Below are positions 35,114 to 43,964 of a stretch of 64,000 bases of DNA, one piece after another; positions within the stretch are counted from its first letter, which is position 1; each line of letters opens with the position of its first letter. The translations under genes and the position numbers were made by a program. This DNA is from Thiodiazotropha sp040791665 (GTDB lineage Bacteria > Pseudomonadota > Gammaproteobacteria > Chromatiales > Chromatiaceae), in contig JBFNNX010000023.1 of the NCBI GenBank assembly GCA_040791665.1, forward strand, positions 310,001 to 374,000, given 5' to 3'. A model generated the notes under the pieces. That model was not told the DNA's origin and did not search any database. It worked only from the letters and a program-made list of their open reading frames with translations.

Positions 35114-37303
35114 TCAGGCGGGCCTAAGCGGTAGTTGTCTCAGACGTTGCCCCGTCGCCGCAAACACCGCATTGGCAACGGCCGGCGCTATCACCGGTGT
35201 AGCCGGTTCGCCAACCCCGGTAGGTGCTTCGGTGGACGGTACGATATAGACCTCAACCTCGGGCATCTGATCGATGCGCAGGGTCAGGTAGTCATGGAAA
35301 TTGGACTGTTCGACCCGTCCCTCCTTGAGGGTCAACTCGCTGGCCAGGGTAGCGGCCAGGCCATAGCCCATGCCGCCCTGCATCTGCGCCTCGATGACAT
35401 CGGGGTTGACCGGAACGCCGCAATCCACCGCGATCACCACCCGGTCCACGTAGATCACCCCGCGCCGCACCGTGACCTCCGCCACCTGCGCCACATAGGA
35501 GTTGAAGGACTCGTGCACCGCAACTCCCCGGCCACGCTTGCGGCCGAGAGACTCGCCCCACCCCGCCTTCTCCACGGCCAGGTTCAATACGCCCAGGTGT
35601 CTTGGATGTCCGGCCAGCAGGGCACGCCGAAAGACCACCGGGTCTTCGCCCGCCTCCGCAGCGAGCTCATCCAGGAAACACTCTACCGCGAAGGCGGTAT
35701 GGGTGGAGCCAACCGAACGCCACCAGAGTACCGGCACCTGCAACTGCGGCGAATGGAGATCGATATGGATATGCTTCAGGGCATACGGCAGATTTGCCGC
35801 ACCCTCTACCGAAGTCTGGTCGATGCCATCCTTGACCATCACCGACTCGAACGGGGTACCCGCCAGAATAGACTGTCCCACGATACGCTGTTGCCATACC
35901 AGAGGCCGGTTTTCGGCATCCAGTCCCGCCTTGAGCTTGTGGAGATAGAGTGGCCGGTAGTAACCGCCCCGCATATCGTCTTCCCGGGTCCAGATCAGTT
36001 TGAGCGGCGTCCCCGGCGGCATCGTTTTGGCGATATGCACCGCCTCGAGCACATAGTCGGCCTTGGGATTGGCCCGCCGGCCAAAGGAACCGCCCGCATA
36101 GAGCATGTGAATACGTACCTGCTCCGGCTGCAATCCCAGCAGACCGGCAACCGCCATCTGATCGCCGGTGTTCATCTGTTCGCCATTCCAGATCTCGCAA
36201 CCCGAGGCATCGATGCGCACCACGCAGTCCATCGGCTCCATCGGCGCATGGGCCAGGAAAGGTACGCTGTATTCGGCCTCGATGACCTTTTTAGCGCTGG
36301 CCATCGCCGCCTCGCTGTCACCCTCATTGCGGGCGACCGTGCCGGGCTGATTTGCCAGTTCGCGGTAGCTGTCGAGTATCTCACTGGAGCTCTGCTTGAA
36401 TGCCTCACTTTCGTCCCACGCCACCTGCAGCGCATCCCGGCCCTGCTTGGCACTCCAGAAATCATCCCCCACAACGGCGATCCCGGAAGGGATCTGCAGC
36501 ACTTGCTTGACGCCTTTGATCGCCCTTGCCGCCTTGTCGTCGAAACTACGCACCTTGGCGCCGAAGCACGGAGGATGCGCCACCACAGCGGTATACATTT
36601 CGAGGAGTTGCACATCGATGGTGAAGACAGCGCTGCCATCTGTCTTTTCCGGGCTATCCTTACGAGGTAGGCGCATGCCGATCAGGCGAAATTCATCAGG
36701 CTCCTTCAATAACACTTCCTGGGGTACCGGCTGCTGCGCGGCGGCCTCCGCCATCTCACCAAAGCTGGCGCTGCGACCGCTGGACGCATGTGTCAGGAGA
36801 CCGGCCTCGGCCCGGATCTCATCCGCTTTCACCTGCCACTGCTTCGCGGCGGCCTCCACCAGCATATGTCTCGCCGCAGCACCCGCTTTGCGCATCTGCA
36901 TCCAGGAGTTGGCGATTGCAGTGCTGCCGCCTGTACCCTGGGCCTCGCCCCAGTAGAGATTGCGGTAGCGCTTGGCATCCGCCGGGGCACCCTCCACCCT
37001 GACCTGTTCCCAGGCGGCATCCAGCTCTTCCGCCACCAGGGTCGCCAGACCTGTGTAGGTCCCTTGTCCCATCTCAAGATGCTTGGAGATCACGGTGACC
37101 TGATTGTCACTGCCGATACGCAAAAAAGCGTTGGGTCGAAAGGCCTGTTGCTGCGCCGGCGCCGTACCGGCAAAACCGGGTCCCGATTTGCGTAATTCCG
37201 CTCGGGTTACGGGCATGATACCCAGGGTCAGCCCGGCCGCGGTGGCGGCACCTGCCGCCAGGAAACGGCGACGACTCAGATTGACGATCCAGTTACTCTT
37301 CAT
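35114..37303 (-). CDS. iorB: Molybdenum hydroxylase large subunit, IorB-like
   Basis: 729 residues from the ATG at 37303, after GGGAGGGAG. Tat signal RRRFLAAGAATAAG, so exported folded. The molybdopterin-binding aldehyde dehydrogenase/xanthine dehydrogenase fold shows ISKHLEMGQGTYTGLATLVAEE, GGSFGRRANPKADYVLE and PVLWWRSVGSTHTAFAVE. This Tat-exported two-subunit class includes isoquinoline 1-oxidoreductase. The actual substrate (N-heterocycle or aldehyde) is unknown. No cytochrome c subunit gene is adjacent. Confidence 0.88.
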   Translation of the reverse strand: MKSNWIVNLSRRRFLAAGAATAAGLTLGIMPVTRAELRKSGPGFAGTAPAQQQAFRPNAFLRIGSDNQVTVISKHLEMGQGTYTGLATLVAEELDAAWEQVRVEGAPADAKRYRNLYWGEAQGTGGSTAIANSWMQMRKAGAAARHMLVEAAAKQWQVKADEIRAEAGLLTHASSGRSASFGEMAEAAAQQPVPQEVLLKEPDEFRLIGMRLPRKDSPEKTDGSAVFTIDVQLLEMYTAVVAHPPCFGAKVRSFDDKAARAIKGVKQVLQIPSGIAVVGDDFWSAKQGRDALQVAWDESEAFKQSSSEILDSYRELANQPGTVARNEGDSEAAMASAKKVIEAEYSVPFLAHAPMEPMDCVVRIDASGCEIWNGEQMNTGDQMAVAGLLGLQPEQVRIHMLYAGGSFGRRANPKADYVLEAVHIAKTMPPGTPLKLIWTREDDMRGGYYRPLYLHKLKAGLDAENRPLVWQQRIVGQSILAGTPFESVMVKDGIDQTSVEGAANLPYALKHIHIDLHSPQLQVPVLWWRSVGSTHTAFAVECFLDELAAEAGEDPVVFRRALLAGHPRHLGVLNLAVEKAGWGESLGRKRGRGVAVHESFNSYVAQVAEVTVRRGVIYVDRVVIAVDCGVPVNPDVIEAQMQGGMGYGLAATLASELTLKEGRVEQSNFHDYLTLRIDQMPEVEVYIVPSTEAPTGVGEPATPVIAPAVANAVFAATGQRLRQLPLRPA

Positions 37304-37323
37304 CTTCTCTCCCTCCCTGCGGC

Positions 37324-37779
37324 CTAGGCGGACTTGTTCGCAGCCGCCTTGATGGCGGCACGAATCCGCACATAGGTGGCGCAACGGCAGAGATTGCCCT
37401 GCATGGCATCATCGATCTCGGCATCGGTGGGGTTCGATTTTCGCTCGAGCAATGCCGCGGCCGACATGATCTGGCCCGACTGACAGTAACCACACTGTAC
37501 CACTTCGAGTTCGCGCCAGGCCGCCTGTACCGCCTTGCCGGCAGGGCTATTCAAACCCTCGATTGTGGTTATCTGCTTACCTATCGCCTCCGATACGGGG
37601 GTGATACAGGAACGTACCGGTTCGCCGTCAAGGTGGATGGTACAACTCCCACACTGAGCAATCCCGCAACCGAACTTGGTGCCCGTCAGCCCCATATGAT
37701 CACGCAATGCCCACAGCAGGGGCATTCCCGGATCGATATCGAGGGTTTGTTTCGAGCCGTTGATAGTGAGTTGAATCAT
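37324..37779 (-). CDS. iorA: Molybdenum hydroxylase [2Fe-2S] small subunit, IorA-like
   Basis: 151 residues. The plant-type ferredoxin cluster is CGIAQCGSCTIHLDG plus its fourth Cys in RSCITPV, and the second cluster is CGYCQSGQI with CRCATYVRIRAAI. It forms the electron-transfer subunit of the IorB-type hydroxylase encoded 20 bp downstream. It has no signal peptide of its own, so it is presumably exported by hitch-hiking with IorB. Confidence 0.92.
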   Translation of the reverse strand: MIQLTINGSKQTLDIDPGMPLLWALRDHMGLTGTKFGCGIAQCGSCTIHLDGEPVRSCITPVSEAIGKQITTIEGLNSPAGKAVQAAWRELEVVQCGYCQSGQIMSAAALLERKSNPTDAEIDDAMQGNLCRCATYVRIRAAIKAAANKSA

Positions 37780-37904
37780 GCTATGCCTCCGGATGCCGCT
37801 CTCCCTACAGCTATCTGGTTAGGATAGTACGGCAGTCAAAGCTTAGCTACGATCAAACTGGATACAGATATCATGGATTAATCACCACCATGAGGGGACA
37901 CCCA

Positions 37905-37985
37905 TCAATCGCTTTCAACCACCACCCTTTTCCTGCCTGTTTGCTTGGCCCTGTAGAGGGCATCGTCAGCACGCTTGAAAGTATT
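37905..37985 (-). pseudogene. C-terminal remnant of a GGDEF (diguanylate cyclase) gene
   Basis: On the minus strand a frame reads FKRADDALYRAKQTGRKRVV and ends in TGA at 37907-37905. This is the conserved last helix of GGDEF domains. Upstream of it a stop interrupts the frame and no GGDEF motif is found, so only the last 25 or so codons remain. The rest of the gap 37786-38272 holds no gene I can support. Confidence 0.8.
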
Positions 37986-38272
37986 TCACCTCTTATTTGG
38001 TAAGTCTACTTGCCGAATCGGCCGAAAATGTGAAGAAAACCGTTGGTTAATATGATTTCGCACAGCTGTTGAAAGAGTCCGAAGCAAATCTTGTCGAATT
38101 GCACAAGGGATGCCAACATACCCTAAAATTAATTCGTTAGGCATCTATTATGGCTGCCATGTCTGAGCATACGTAAGACCCTGCACTTGGCATGTTACAA
38201 AACCAATCGCTATCGTGCTTGAGTTGCACGTTGTCGATACCAGGTAAAATAGAAAATGAGATAACCCGATAC

Positions 38273-39163
38273 ATGGACGAATTCACACATTCCATATCCA
38301 ACTTCTTTGAGCAATCCTTGCAATCCTTTGACCCCAATGGAAAAACTAAAATAGGTGAACATGGACTTATATCCTGTGGCAATCGAGTGCAGATCAGACA
38401 CGTACCCTTTGATAGCCCATGTATAATCCTCGTGCTTTCCGGCCAAAAAATAATGATTGAAAAAGGGCAGGATATTATCTGCAATACAGGCAACGCTCTC
38501 ACGGTACCTTCACCCGGGAGCTACGATCTCCGCAATGAACCAGACCGGCGTAGCGGTCGCTATCGGGCCTTGGTGATTCCTTTCGAAGTCGCTGACATCG
38601 AACATCTTCTCCGTCTCCATCAACTGCAACCACATCACCGGCAGATTGCGCCACAAATACTTCATTTCAACATTGAGGCTGACCTGGCAAACGCCATAAG
38701 ACACTACCTGACACCGAGCAGCGATGATCATCTAATTCGTCACAGGCTTCTGGAGCTATTACTCATCCTGCTCAGGCAGGATGAGAGACTTATGACCTAC
38801 TCATTGTGCCAGCCCAGTTGGAGTCAGAAGGTACGATCCATTTTTGCCACAGACCTCGCCAAAAAGTGGGAAATCGTCGAGGTCTGCCAACGTCTGGCCA
38901 TCAGTGAGAGTACACTACGCCGTAATTTGAAACGGGAGCAGACAGGTTTTCGCGATCTCTTAGTCGAGCAACGCTTATCCGCAGCACTCATGTTATTACT
39001 GCAAACCTCACAATCCATAACTCAAATTGCATATGACTGCGGCTATCTCTCTGTTTCACGTTTCAGCAGCAATTTCAGTAAGCGCTTTGGCCTTCCACCC
39101 ACAGAATTGAGAATCAGCTTGAATGAAAGCGAACAGAAAATGACCGTTTGCGAACAATCCTAA
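38273..39163 (+). CDS. AraC-family transcriptional regulator
   Basis: 296 residues from the ATG at 38273; an ATG at 38192 would add 27 residues. An N-terminal cupin-like region is followed by the AraC HTH pair (AISESTLRRNLKREQTGFRD, then ITQIAYDCGYLSVSRFSSNF and SKRFGLPPTELR). The second HTH and its GYxSxxxFxxxFxxxFGxxP-type signature are intact. It lies just upstream of the YbhB-like gene on the same strand, which may be a target. Confidence 0.88.
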   Translation: MDEFTHSISNFFEQSLQSFDPNGKTKIGEHGLISCGNRVQIRHVPFDSPCIILVLSGQKIMIEKGQDIICNTGNALTVPSPGSYDLRNEPDRRSGRYRALVIPFEVADIEHLLRLHQLQPHHRQIAPQILHFNIEADLANAIRHYLTPSSDDHLIRHRLLELLLILLRQDERLMTYSLCQPSWSQKVRSIFATDLAKKWEIVEVCQRLAISESTLRRNLKREQTGFRDLLVEQRLSAALMLLLQTSQSITQIAYDCGYLSVSRFSSNFSKRFGLPPTELRISLNESEQKMTVCEQS

Positions 39164-39214
39164 CAGGATCACGCTGGCATGCTATCTCCACACCCAACAT
39201 AATTGGAGACCATC

Positions 39215-39763
39215 ATGAAGAAAAGCGTTTTTTTGTTTTGCTGCTGTGCGTTGACATCACAGCTAACATTGGCCAGCGACTTCATTATCACAAGTCCTCA
39301 AGTCACTGAAGGCCAAAGGATCGGTAACGAACAGGTATTCAACGGATTTGGATGCGCCGGTGGCAATGTATCTCCCGAGTTCCACTGGCGAGGCGCGCCT
39401 AAAGAGACCAAGAGTTTTGCCCTGACTGTTTATGACCCGGATGCGCCTACAGGAAGTGGCTGGTGGCATTGGGTTCTGTTCAACATCCCCAGTAGTGCAA
39501 CCACTTTGCTCAAAGGCGCAGCCTCCCATCCGGACAGTTTACCCACCGGCACCGTGCAGAGCCGAACGGATTTCGGAAAGCCTGGCTATGGCGGCCCCTG
39601 CCCACCGTCTGGTGACAAACCTCATCGGTATGAAATCACCCTGTATGCCCTAAAGACCGATAAGCTACCCCTTGCACAGGATGCGTCGCCGGCAATGGTT
39701 GGTTTCTATCTCTACCAGAATTTAATTAAGAAAACCGTCCTGACTGCACACTACTCCCGATAA
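39215..39763 (+). CDS. YbhB/YbcL-family PEBP protein, exported
   Basis: 182 residues from the ATG at 39215. Signal peptide (MKKSVFLFCCCALTSQLTLA). PEBP fold: NGFGCAGGNVSPEFHWRGAP, SFALTVYDPDAPTGSGWWHW, GKPGYGGPCPPSGDKPHRY. Bacterial members are of unclear function (related to Raf kinase inhibitor/phosphatidylethanolamine-binding proteins). The gap 39764-40029 after it holds nothing supported. Confidence 0.9.
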   Translation: MKKSVFLFCCCALTSQLTLASDFIITSPQVTEGQRIGNEQVFNGFGCAGGNVSPEFHWRGAPKETKSFALTVYDPDAPTGSGWWHWVLFNIPSSATTLLKGAASHPDSLPTGTVQSRTDFGKPGYGGPCPPSGDKPHRYEITLYALKTDKLPLAQDASPAMVGFYLYQNLIKKTVLTAHYSR

Positions 39764-40029
39764 CGCAGTTAATCCCGACAAAGACGTGCGCTAAGTTGTC
39801 TATTGTGACGGGATAGCATGCAATGCCTCCGCAAAGGGCGCTTTGAATATTGCCAGACTGGGCTTTCTGATCAAAGCGCTGATAGATGGTCTCGACTGGT
39901 GGAATAGATATGGATACGCCACGCAAGGCGCTAAAGCCATGGATGGCAAAAGAATCAGGTATGGCTGTTGATGAATATTGATTACACATCTGTGGTTGAG
40001 AACGCTTAAAAATGACCGCAGGTGTGTAG

Positions 40030-40731
40030 TTACTGTTTCAACGCTCCCCGTTCGGAGAACCGCCAGGCCACCAGCAGATTCAACATAACCAGTGTTGGCA
40101 CGATCAAGGCCGGCGCCATGACCATGGGGAACATGAACAGCTCTGCAAACAGGGGTTCCGCCATAAACAGGTGCATCAATCCCGCTACCGGCAAGACGAT
40201 TGCAAATGCACCGACAAGATGCCAAAAGAGGATAAATCGATCACTCAAACGCCCAGAACGGGCCAACAGGGTCACGATGATGGCAGAGACGCCGAACAGA
40301 AGATCCGGACCACCCACAAACCAGGCGAACATATGGGGAAACAGATCCTTCGATGCCTTGATCAAGGTCCCAAAGGCAAGGATTCGGAGGATATGTATCC
40401 CGCTGAACCAATGGGCCGGCGTTTCATCCACGAGTATTCTCAGGCCATCACGGAGCGGCGCCAGTAACAACATCATACTCACCGGGACAACAACCGGCAC
40501 ATAGGGCAACCAATACCCCGGCAACAGATTAAAAAATGCTTCACTGCTGAATCGGCCCATGCTTGACTGATAACCGACAAACATACCCCACATCAAAAGG
40601 ACGCCGATCAGCAAGGCCATCTGATTCCGCTGAACTGAATCCAACAACTCAAGCCGATGCAGTCTACGTACAAGAAACCAGAGAAATCCGAAAAGAACGG
40701 CAATCAGCAGAGGCAAACTGGATAACTGCAT
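40030..40731 (-). CDS. Multi-pass membrane protein of unknown function
   Basis: 233 residues from the ATG at 40731. About seven membrane segments, for example LPLLIAVLFGFLWFLV, MALLIGVLLMWGMFVGY, LPYVPVVVPVSMMLLLA and FMFPMVMAPALIVPTLVMLN. Few charged residues lie in the helices. Family not recognised. It is 68 bp downstream of the SDR gene and on the same strand, so it may be part of that unit. Confidence 0.7.
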   Translation of the reverse strand: MQLSSLPLLIAVLFGFLWFLVRRLHRLELLDSVQRNQMALLIGVLLMWGMFVGYQSSMGRFSSEAFFNLLPGYWLPYVPVVVPVSMMLLLAPLRDGLRILVDETPAHWFSGIHILRILAFGTLIKASKDLFPHMFAWFVGGPDLLFGVSAIIVTLLARSGRLSDRFILFWHLVGAFAIVLPVAGLMHLFMAEPLFAELFMFPMVMAPALIVPTLVMLNLLVAWRFSERGALKQ

Positions 40732-40799
40732 CACAGTTTCCTTGGTTTACTTAGGGCCGGTCGCAATATGCCATCTACCAGGACGCAGATAGATCATTC

Positions 40800-41642
40800 T
40801 TACAACGCCCTCCTGGAATCTGTGGTAGTGACTGACGGTGTGCGGGTGAGAAAATCGAACACCCACTGTGCAATCGACCGGGGGGGTAACTCGCCAAGCA
40901 AGGCAAGCACCTTGTTGAGCATGCCCGGCACTGCCGTGGTTCGCCCCGCCATGACGGCACGATAACCGGCGAGCGCCACCTTCGCCGGCGAATGCTTGGG
41001 CATAAAGCGGTAGATCGGCATGGTGTCCGCACCTGCCTGACCGGCAAATGCCGTCGGCGTAGGTCCCGGACTCAATGCCGTGACCTTGACCCCTGTCCCT
41101 GCAAGCTCTCTGGCCATACCGCGGGTGAATGCGAGCACATAGTGTTTCGAAGCCACATAGCTTGCCCAGTTTGAACCACCCGCAAAATAGGCGGCCAGTG
41201 AAGCGACATTCAGAATTCGTCCATTTCCGCGTTCAATCATGGCGGGGAGAAACAGCCTGGTGAGTGCTGTCAGTGTAGTGACGTTGAGCCGCAGCATATC
41301 GAGCTGCCGGACGAGATCACTCTCCGCCAAGGGGCCCACGTCGCCTATCCCCGCATTGTTTACAAGCACATCCACCTGGATACCCCTTTCACTCACTTGC
41401 CGATGAAGCAGAGTGGAACTGCCGTCAACGGTCAGGTCTAGAGGGTACGTATCAACACGACAACCATATTCGTTTTCCAATCTCCCGGCTGCATGCTTGA
41501 GGTCGGTTTCACTGCGTGCCACCAATACAATATCGTAGCCGTGCATGGCGAACTGTTTCGCCAATTCAAACCCAATCCCTTTGGATCCACCAGTGATCAG
41601 TACTGTTGGGGGGTGTTCATTTCTCACATGTTTCGTAGTCAT
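40800..41642 (-). CDS. Short-chain dehydrogenase/reductase (SDR)
   Basis: 280 residues from the ATG at 41642; an ATG at 41657 is the alternative. Rossmann motif TGGSKGIG, NNAG, and active-site YVASKH (YxxxK) with the Ser before it in NVASLAAYFAGGSNWASYVA. The classical SDR pattern suggests an NAD(P)-dependent oxidoreductase. Substrate unknown. It lies downstream of the DUF4345 gene and is a likely MarR target. Confidence 0.9.
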   Translation of the reverse strand: MTTKHVRNEHPPTVLITGGSKGIGFELAKQFAMHGYDIVLVARSETDLKHAAGRLENEYGCRVDTYPLDLTVDGSSTLLHRQVSERGIQVDVLVNNAGIGDVGPLAESDLVRQLDMLRLNVTTLTALTRLFLPAMIERGNGRILNVASLAAYFAGGSNWASYVASKHYVLAFTRGMARELAGTGVKVTALSPGPTPTAFAGQAGADTMPIYRFMPKHSPAKVALAGYRAVMAGRTTAVPGMLNKVLALLGELPPRSIAQWVFDFLTRTPSVTTTDSRRAL

Positions 41643-41753
41643 TGACATAATCTCCATATAATTCGACCAACCTATGGCATGCTTCGCACAAGCAAGATGC
41701 CATCGAATCGGGTTTGAACCGGTAATGCCGAGTCAGGTAATGTGCGCACCTCG

Positions 41754-42194
41754 CTATAGAACCGCGTCATGCCCTTGCGCTGACTGTGTATCTCTATGAA
41801 TCGATTCCTGTAACACGATCAATGCAATAGGGAGGGCCACTTCAATTACTATGGGGATGGTCCCGGCCATACCCGCCGATCCGAATTGAACGAGCGCGTA
41901 GATGCGTGCTACAGCTCCAACCAGAACCGCCCCCGCCACAATCCTCAGGACAGTCCCTCCACGTTCGACTTCCCACATGAGCCAAATCATGATGAGGCCG
42001 ATGCCTAATAACAACGCACCGAAAAACCGAAGGTCTGCGTCCAACAACAAGCTTGTCGCATTCCCAGGCTCTACCCAAACCTCCGAAAAGGGCCCCGGAC
42101 CTGTAGTTCCGTAGATCAAGGCCGGCCCACCAAACCGAAAGAACATGAGAAATGCGCCTAGGCCTAACATAATACGATAGACAGTTATCTTCAT
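41754..42194 (-). CDS. DUF4345 family membrane protein
   Basis: 146 residues with four membrane segments. The family pattern is MLGLGAFLMFFRFGGPALIY, GNATSLLLDADLRFFGALLLG and GAVARIYALVQFG. Function unknown. It is first in the minus-strand unit after the operator at 42259. Confidence 0.8.
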   Translation of the reverse strand: MKITVYRIMLGLGAFLMFFRFGGPALIYGTTGPGPFSEVWVEPGNATSLLLDADLRFFGALLLGIGLIMIWLMWEVERGGTVLRIVAGAVLVGAVARIYALVQFGSAGMAGTIPIVIEVALPIALIVLQESIHRDTQSAQGHDAVL

Positions 42195-42258
42195 TTGCTC
42201 TCCTTATGGAATTTACATGATTTTCGATGTTGTCTGTTTCATGCGTCAGCCTATTAAT

Positions 42259-42274
42259 GTGTATATACACGTAT
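42259..42274. promoter_or_regulatory. Likely MarR operator, DUF4345/SDR side
   Basis: GTGTATATACAC is a perfect 12-bp palindrome, followed by GTAT. The same 16-bp block with one change lies at 42769 in front of marR. It sits 65 bp before the DUF4345 start and just past the marR stop. Confidence 0.7.
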
Positions 42275-42294
42275 AATTGCCATGAAAATTCCGC

Positions 42295-42762
42295 TCAAGT
42301 TGTTGCAGCGCTATTCACAACAGCTGTCAGATCCTCGATCATTCGATCAAGCCGGCTGCCGCCCAGCGCTGATCTGATCTTCTGCTGCGCCTCCTGCCAT
42401 AGCGGCAGAGCCAGCTCCAAGCGCTTCATCCCTTTTTTCGTCAGATTCACTTCACGCGTACGTTTGTCATGCCTGCTTGGTTTTACCGTCACCAGCCCTT
42501 CTCGCTCAAGAGGCCTCAGGTTACGTGTCAGCGTAGTACGATCCATCGCCAGAACCACCGCCATCCTGGATATGGCAACCGGCCCCAAGGCCCGTGTTAC
42601 AACCAACAGGGTGAACTGGGTTGGCAATATGCCACTGGGTTTCATAACCTCCTCGTAAACTGCCGTCAAAACCCTGGACGCCTTGCGCAGATTGAACATG
42701 GCACATGTCTGGCCAATCTCCTGACATATTTTGAGGTCGCAACTTTGGTTTTTCTTACGCAT
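42295..42762 (-). CDS. MarR-family transcriptional regulator
   Basis: 155 residues from the ATG at 42762. Winged-helix pattern: SGILPTQFTLLVVTRALGP, ISRMAVVLAMDRTTLTRNLR, PLEREGLVTVKPSRHDKRTR, then the wing EVNLTKKGMKRLELALPLW. Two near-identical palindromes flank it, so it likely represses itself and the DUF4345-SDR unit. The inducer is unknown. Confidence 0.9.
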   Translation of the reverse strand: MRKKNQSCDLKICQEIGQTCAMFNLRKASRVLTAVYEEVMKPSGILPTQFTLLVVTRALGPVAISRMAVVLAMDRTTLTRNLRPLEREGLVTVKPSRHDKRTREVNLTKKGMKRLELALPLWQEAQQKIRSALGGSRLDRMIEDLTAVVNSAATT

Positions 42763-42768
42763 AATATA

Positions 42769-42784
42769 GTGTATATGCACGTAT
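42769..42784. promoter_or_regulatory. Likely MarR operator, autoregulatory side
   Basis: GTGTATATGCACGTAT matches 15 of 16 bases of the block at 42259, and lies 7 bp before the marR start, a place that suits autorepression. Confidence 0.7.
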
Positions 42785-42870
42785 TGAGTGTTTGTCAAGG
42801 CTCTACTTTGCGGGAGCTATCTGACACACACTGGGAAATTTGCAAAACGATGCCGAGTGGCGCTTATTCT

Positions 42871-42910
42871 GGCGCACCCCAAGGGCACTTCCTGCGTGGC
42901 GCACCCCGCA
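42871..42910 (+). repeat. Dispersed repeat B, copy 2
   Basis: Contains AAGGGCACTTCCTGCGTGGC followed by GCACCCCGCA; matches 22565-22600 in inverted orientation over about 36 bp. The surrounding gap 42800-43271 holds no gene I can support. Confidence 0.6.
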
Positions 42911-43271
42911 AAGCTGGGATTATGTATAAATATCATACCCCCCCTAGTGCTGGACGCCACATCCATACATTAGCTTGCTTTACAAGCAGGTATCAGCATC
43001 ACATCGAACTAATGACGATGATAAACAATTGTTAACTATGAATTGTAAAAAAGCTTAAACTACCTATAAACGATGCAGGGATTACAGTTGAGCAACGTTA
43101 CCCCATATATCTCATCCGGCCTGCCTGCAGACTCTATTAACATCGAATACTGTGATTTATTCACTATCACCATCACTTCCATTATCGAGATAACTTTGGT
43201 TAGATATCTGTCTAACGGGGTATTTTTGATTGATACCGACGAATATATTCATCTGTTACATGGAGAATGTA

Positions 43272-43688
43272 ATGATATCTACCATTAAACAATCGGCTAG
43301 ATTTACTTCAATTACACTACTGCTGTTCGCTCAAGCCGGCAATGCCGCCCCTGGAATGAGTGATCAACAGATGCAGCAAATGATGATGCAGGCGCAAGAG
43401 GCACAAAAGTGTTTCAGCAAAATTGATCAATCACAAATGGATGAACTCCAGGCCAAAGGCAAAAAAATGGAGGCCGATATAAAGGCCTTATGCGCTGCCG
43501 GCAAGCGCGATGAGGCAATGAGCGCCGCCATGAAGTACAGCAAGCAGATGTATAACGACCCCAAAATGAAAGAGATGCGAAAATGTAGTGAAATGATGAA
43601 GGATATGATGGCCAGCATGCCGCAACCCCATATGCCTCCGACAGTGGAGGAGCGGGAAAAAGCCGGGCACATTTGTGATGACATGTAA
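43272..43688 (+). CDS. Exported Met-rich hypothetical protein
   Basis: 138 residues from the ATG at 43272, with GGAG 7 nt before. Signal peptide to about residue 25 (FAQAGNAA). The mature part is helical and rich in Met, Gln and Lys (MSDQQMQQMMMQAQEAQKCF, AMKYSKQMYNDPKMKEMRKC, MMKDMMASMPQPHMPPTV) with four Cys. Methionine richness may hint at copper binding but is not proof. Family not recognised. Confidence 0.7.
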   Translation: MISTIKQSARFTSITLLLFAQAGNAAPGMSDQQMQQMMMQAQEAQKCFSKIDQSQMDELQAKGKKMEADIKALCAAGKRDEAMSAAMKYSKQMYNDPKMKEMRKCSEMMKDMMASMPQPHMPPTVEEREKAGHICDDM

Positions 43689-43776
43689 TGAACATGACCA
43701 GGTAAATATTTGAGCCGCATATCCATATCTGAATCAATGCGGTTCATGCCTCTTCGGGTTGATACTGTCCACAAGT

Positions 43777-43815
43777 AAACAGCCGACTCTATTCAATGAA
43801 TATGGTCGGTTGTTT
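43777..43815 (+). terminator. Rho-independent terminator
   Basis: AAACAGCCGAC pairs with GTCGGTTGTTT (11 bp with one G-U), and a T-rich end follows. It lies 89 bp after the stop of the exported Met-rich gene. Confidence 0.7.
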
Positions 43816-43964
43816 CTATGCTGAATTGGGCTGGAAATAAATGATGCGACAATCAACAAGGCAGTCGCCGGCTTGGAGAAATGATGGGGGGCTGCAGTAT
43901 GCGGTTGTATACGTCTGAGATACGCAATCTGTCCGCTGCGACGATGTGACAGGCGCAGCTGCGC

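Noticed and set aside
35135..36670. 511-codon plus-strand frame
   Set aside because: Antisense shadow of iorB, which has clear family motifs on the minus strand.
39800..40225. 141-codon minus-strand frame
   Set aside because: Overlaps the better membrane-protein frame at 40030 and has no recognisable features.
40752..40760. TAGGGCC start of repeat A
   Set aside because: Only the heptamer matches; the next bases do not follow the repeat.
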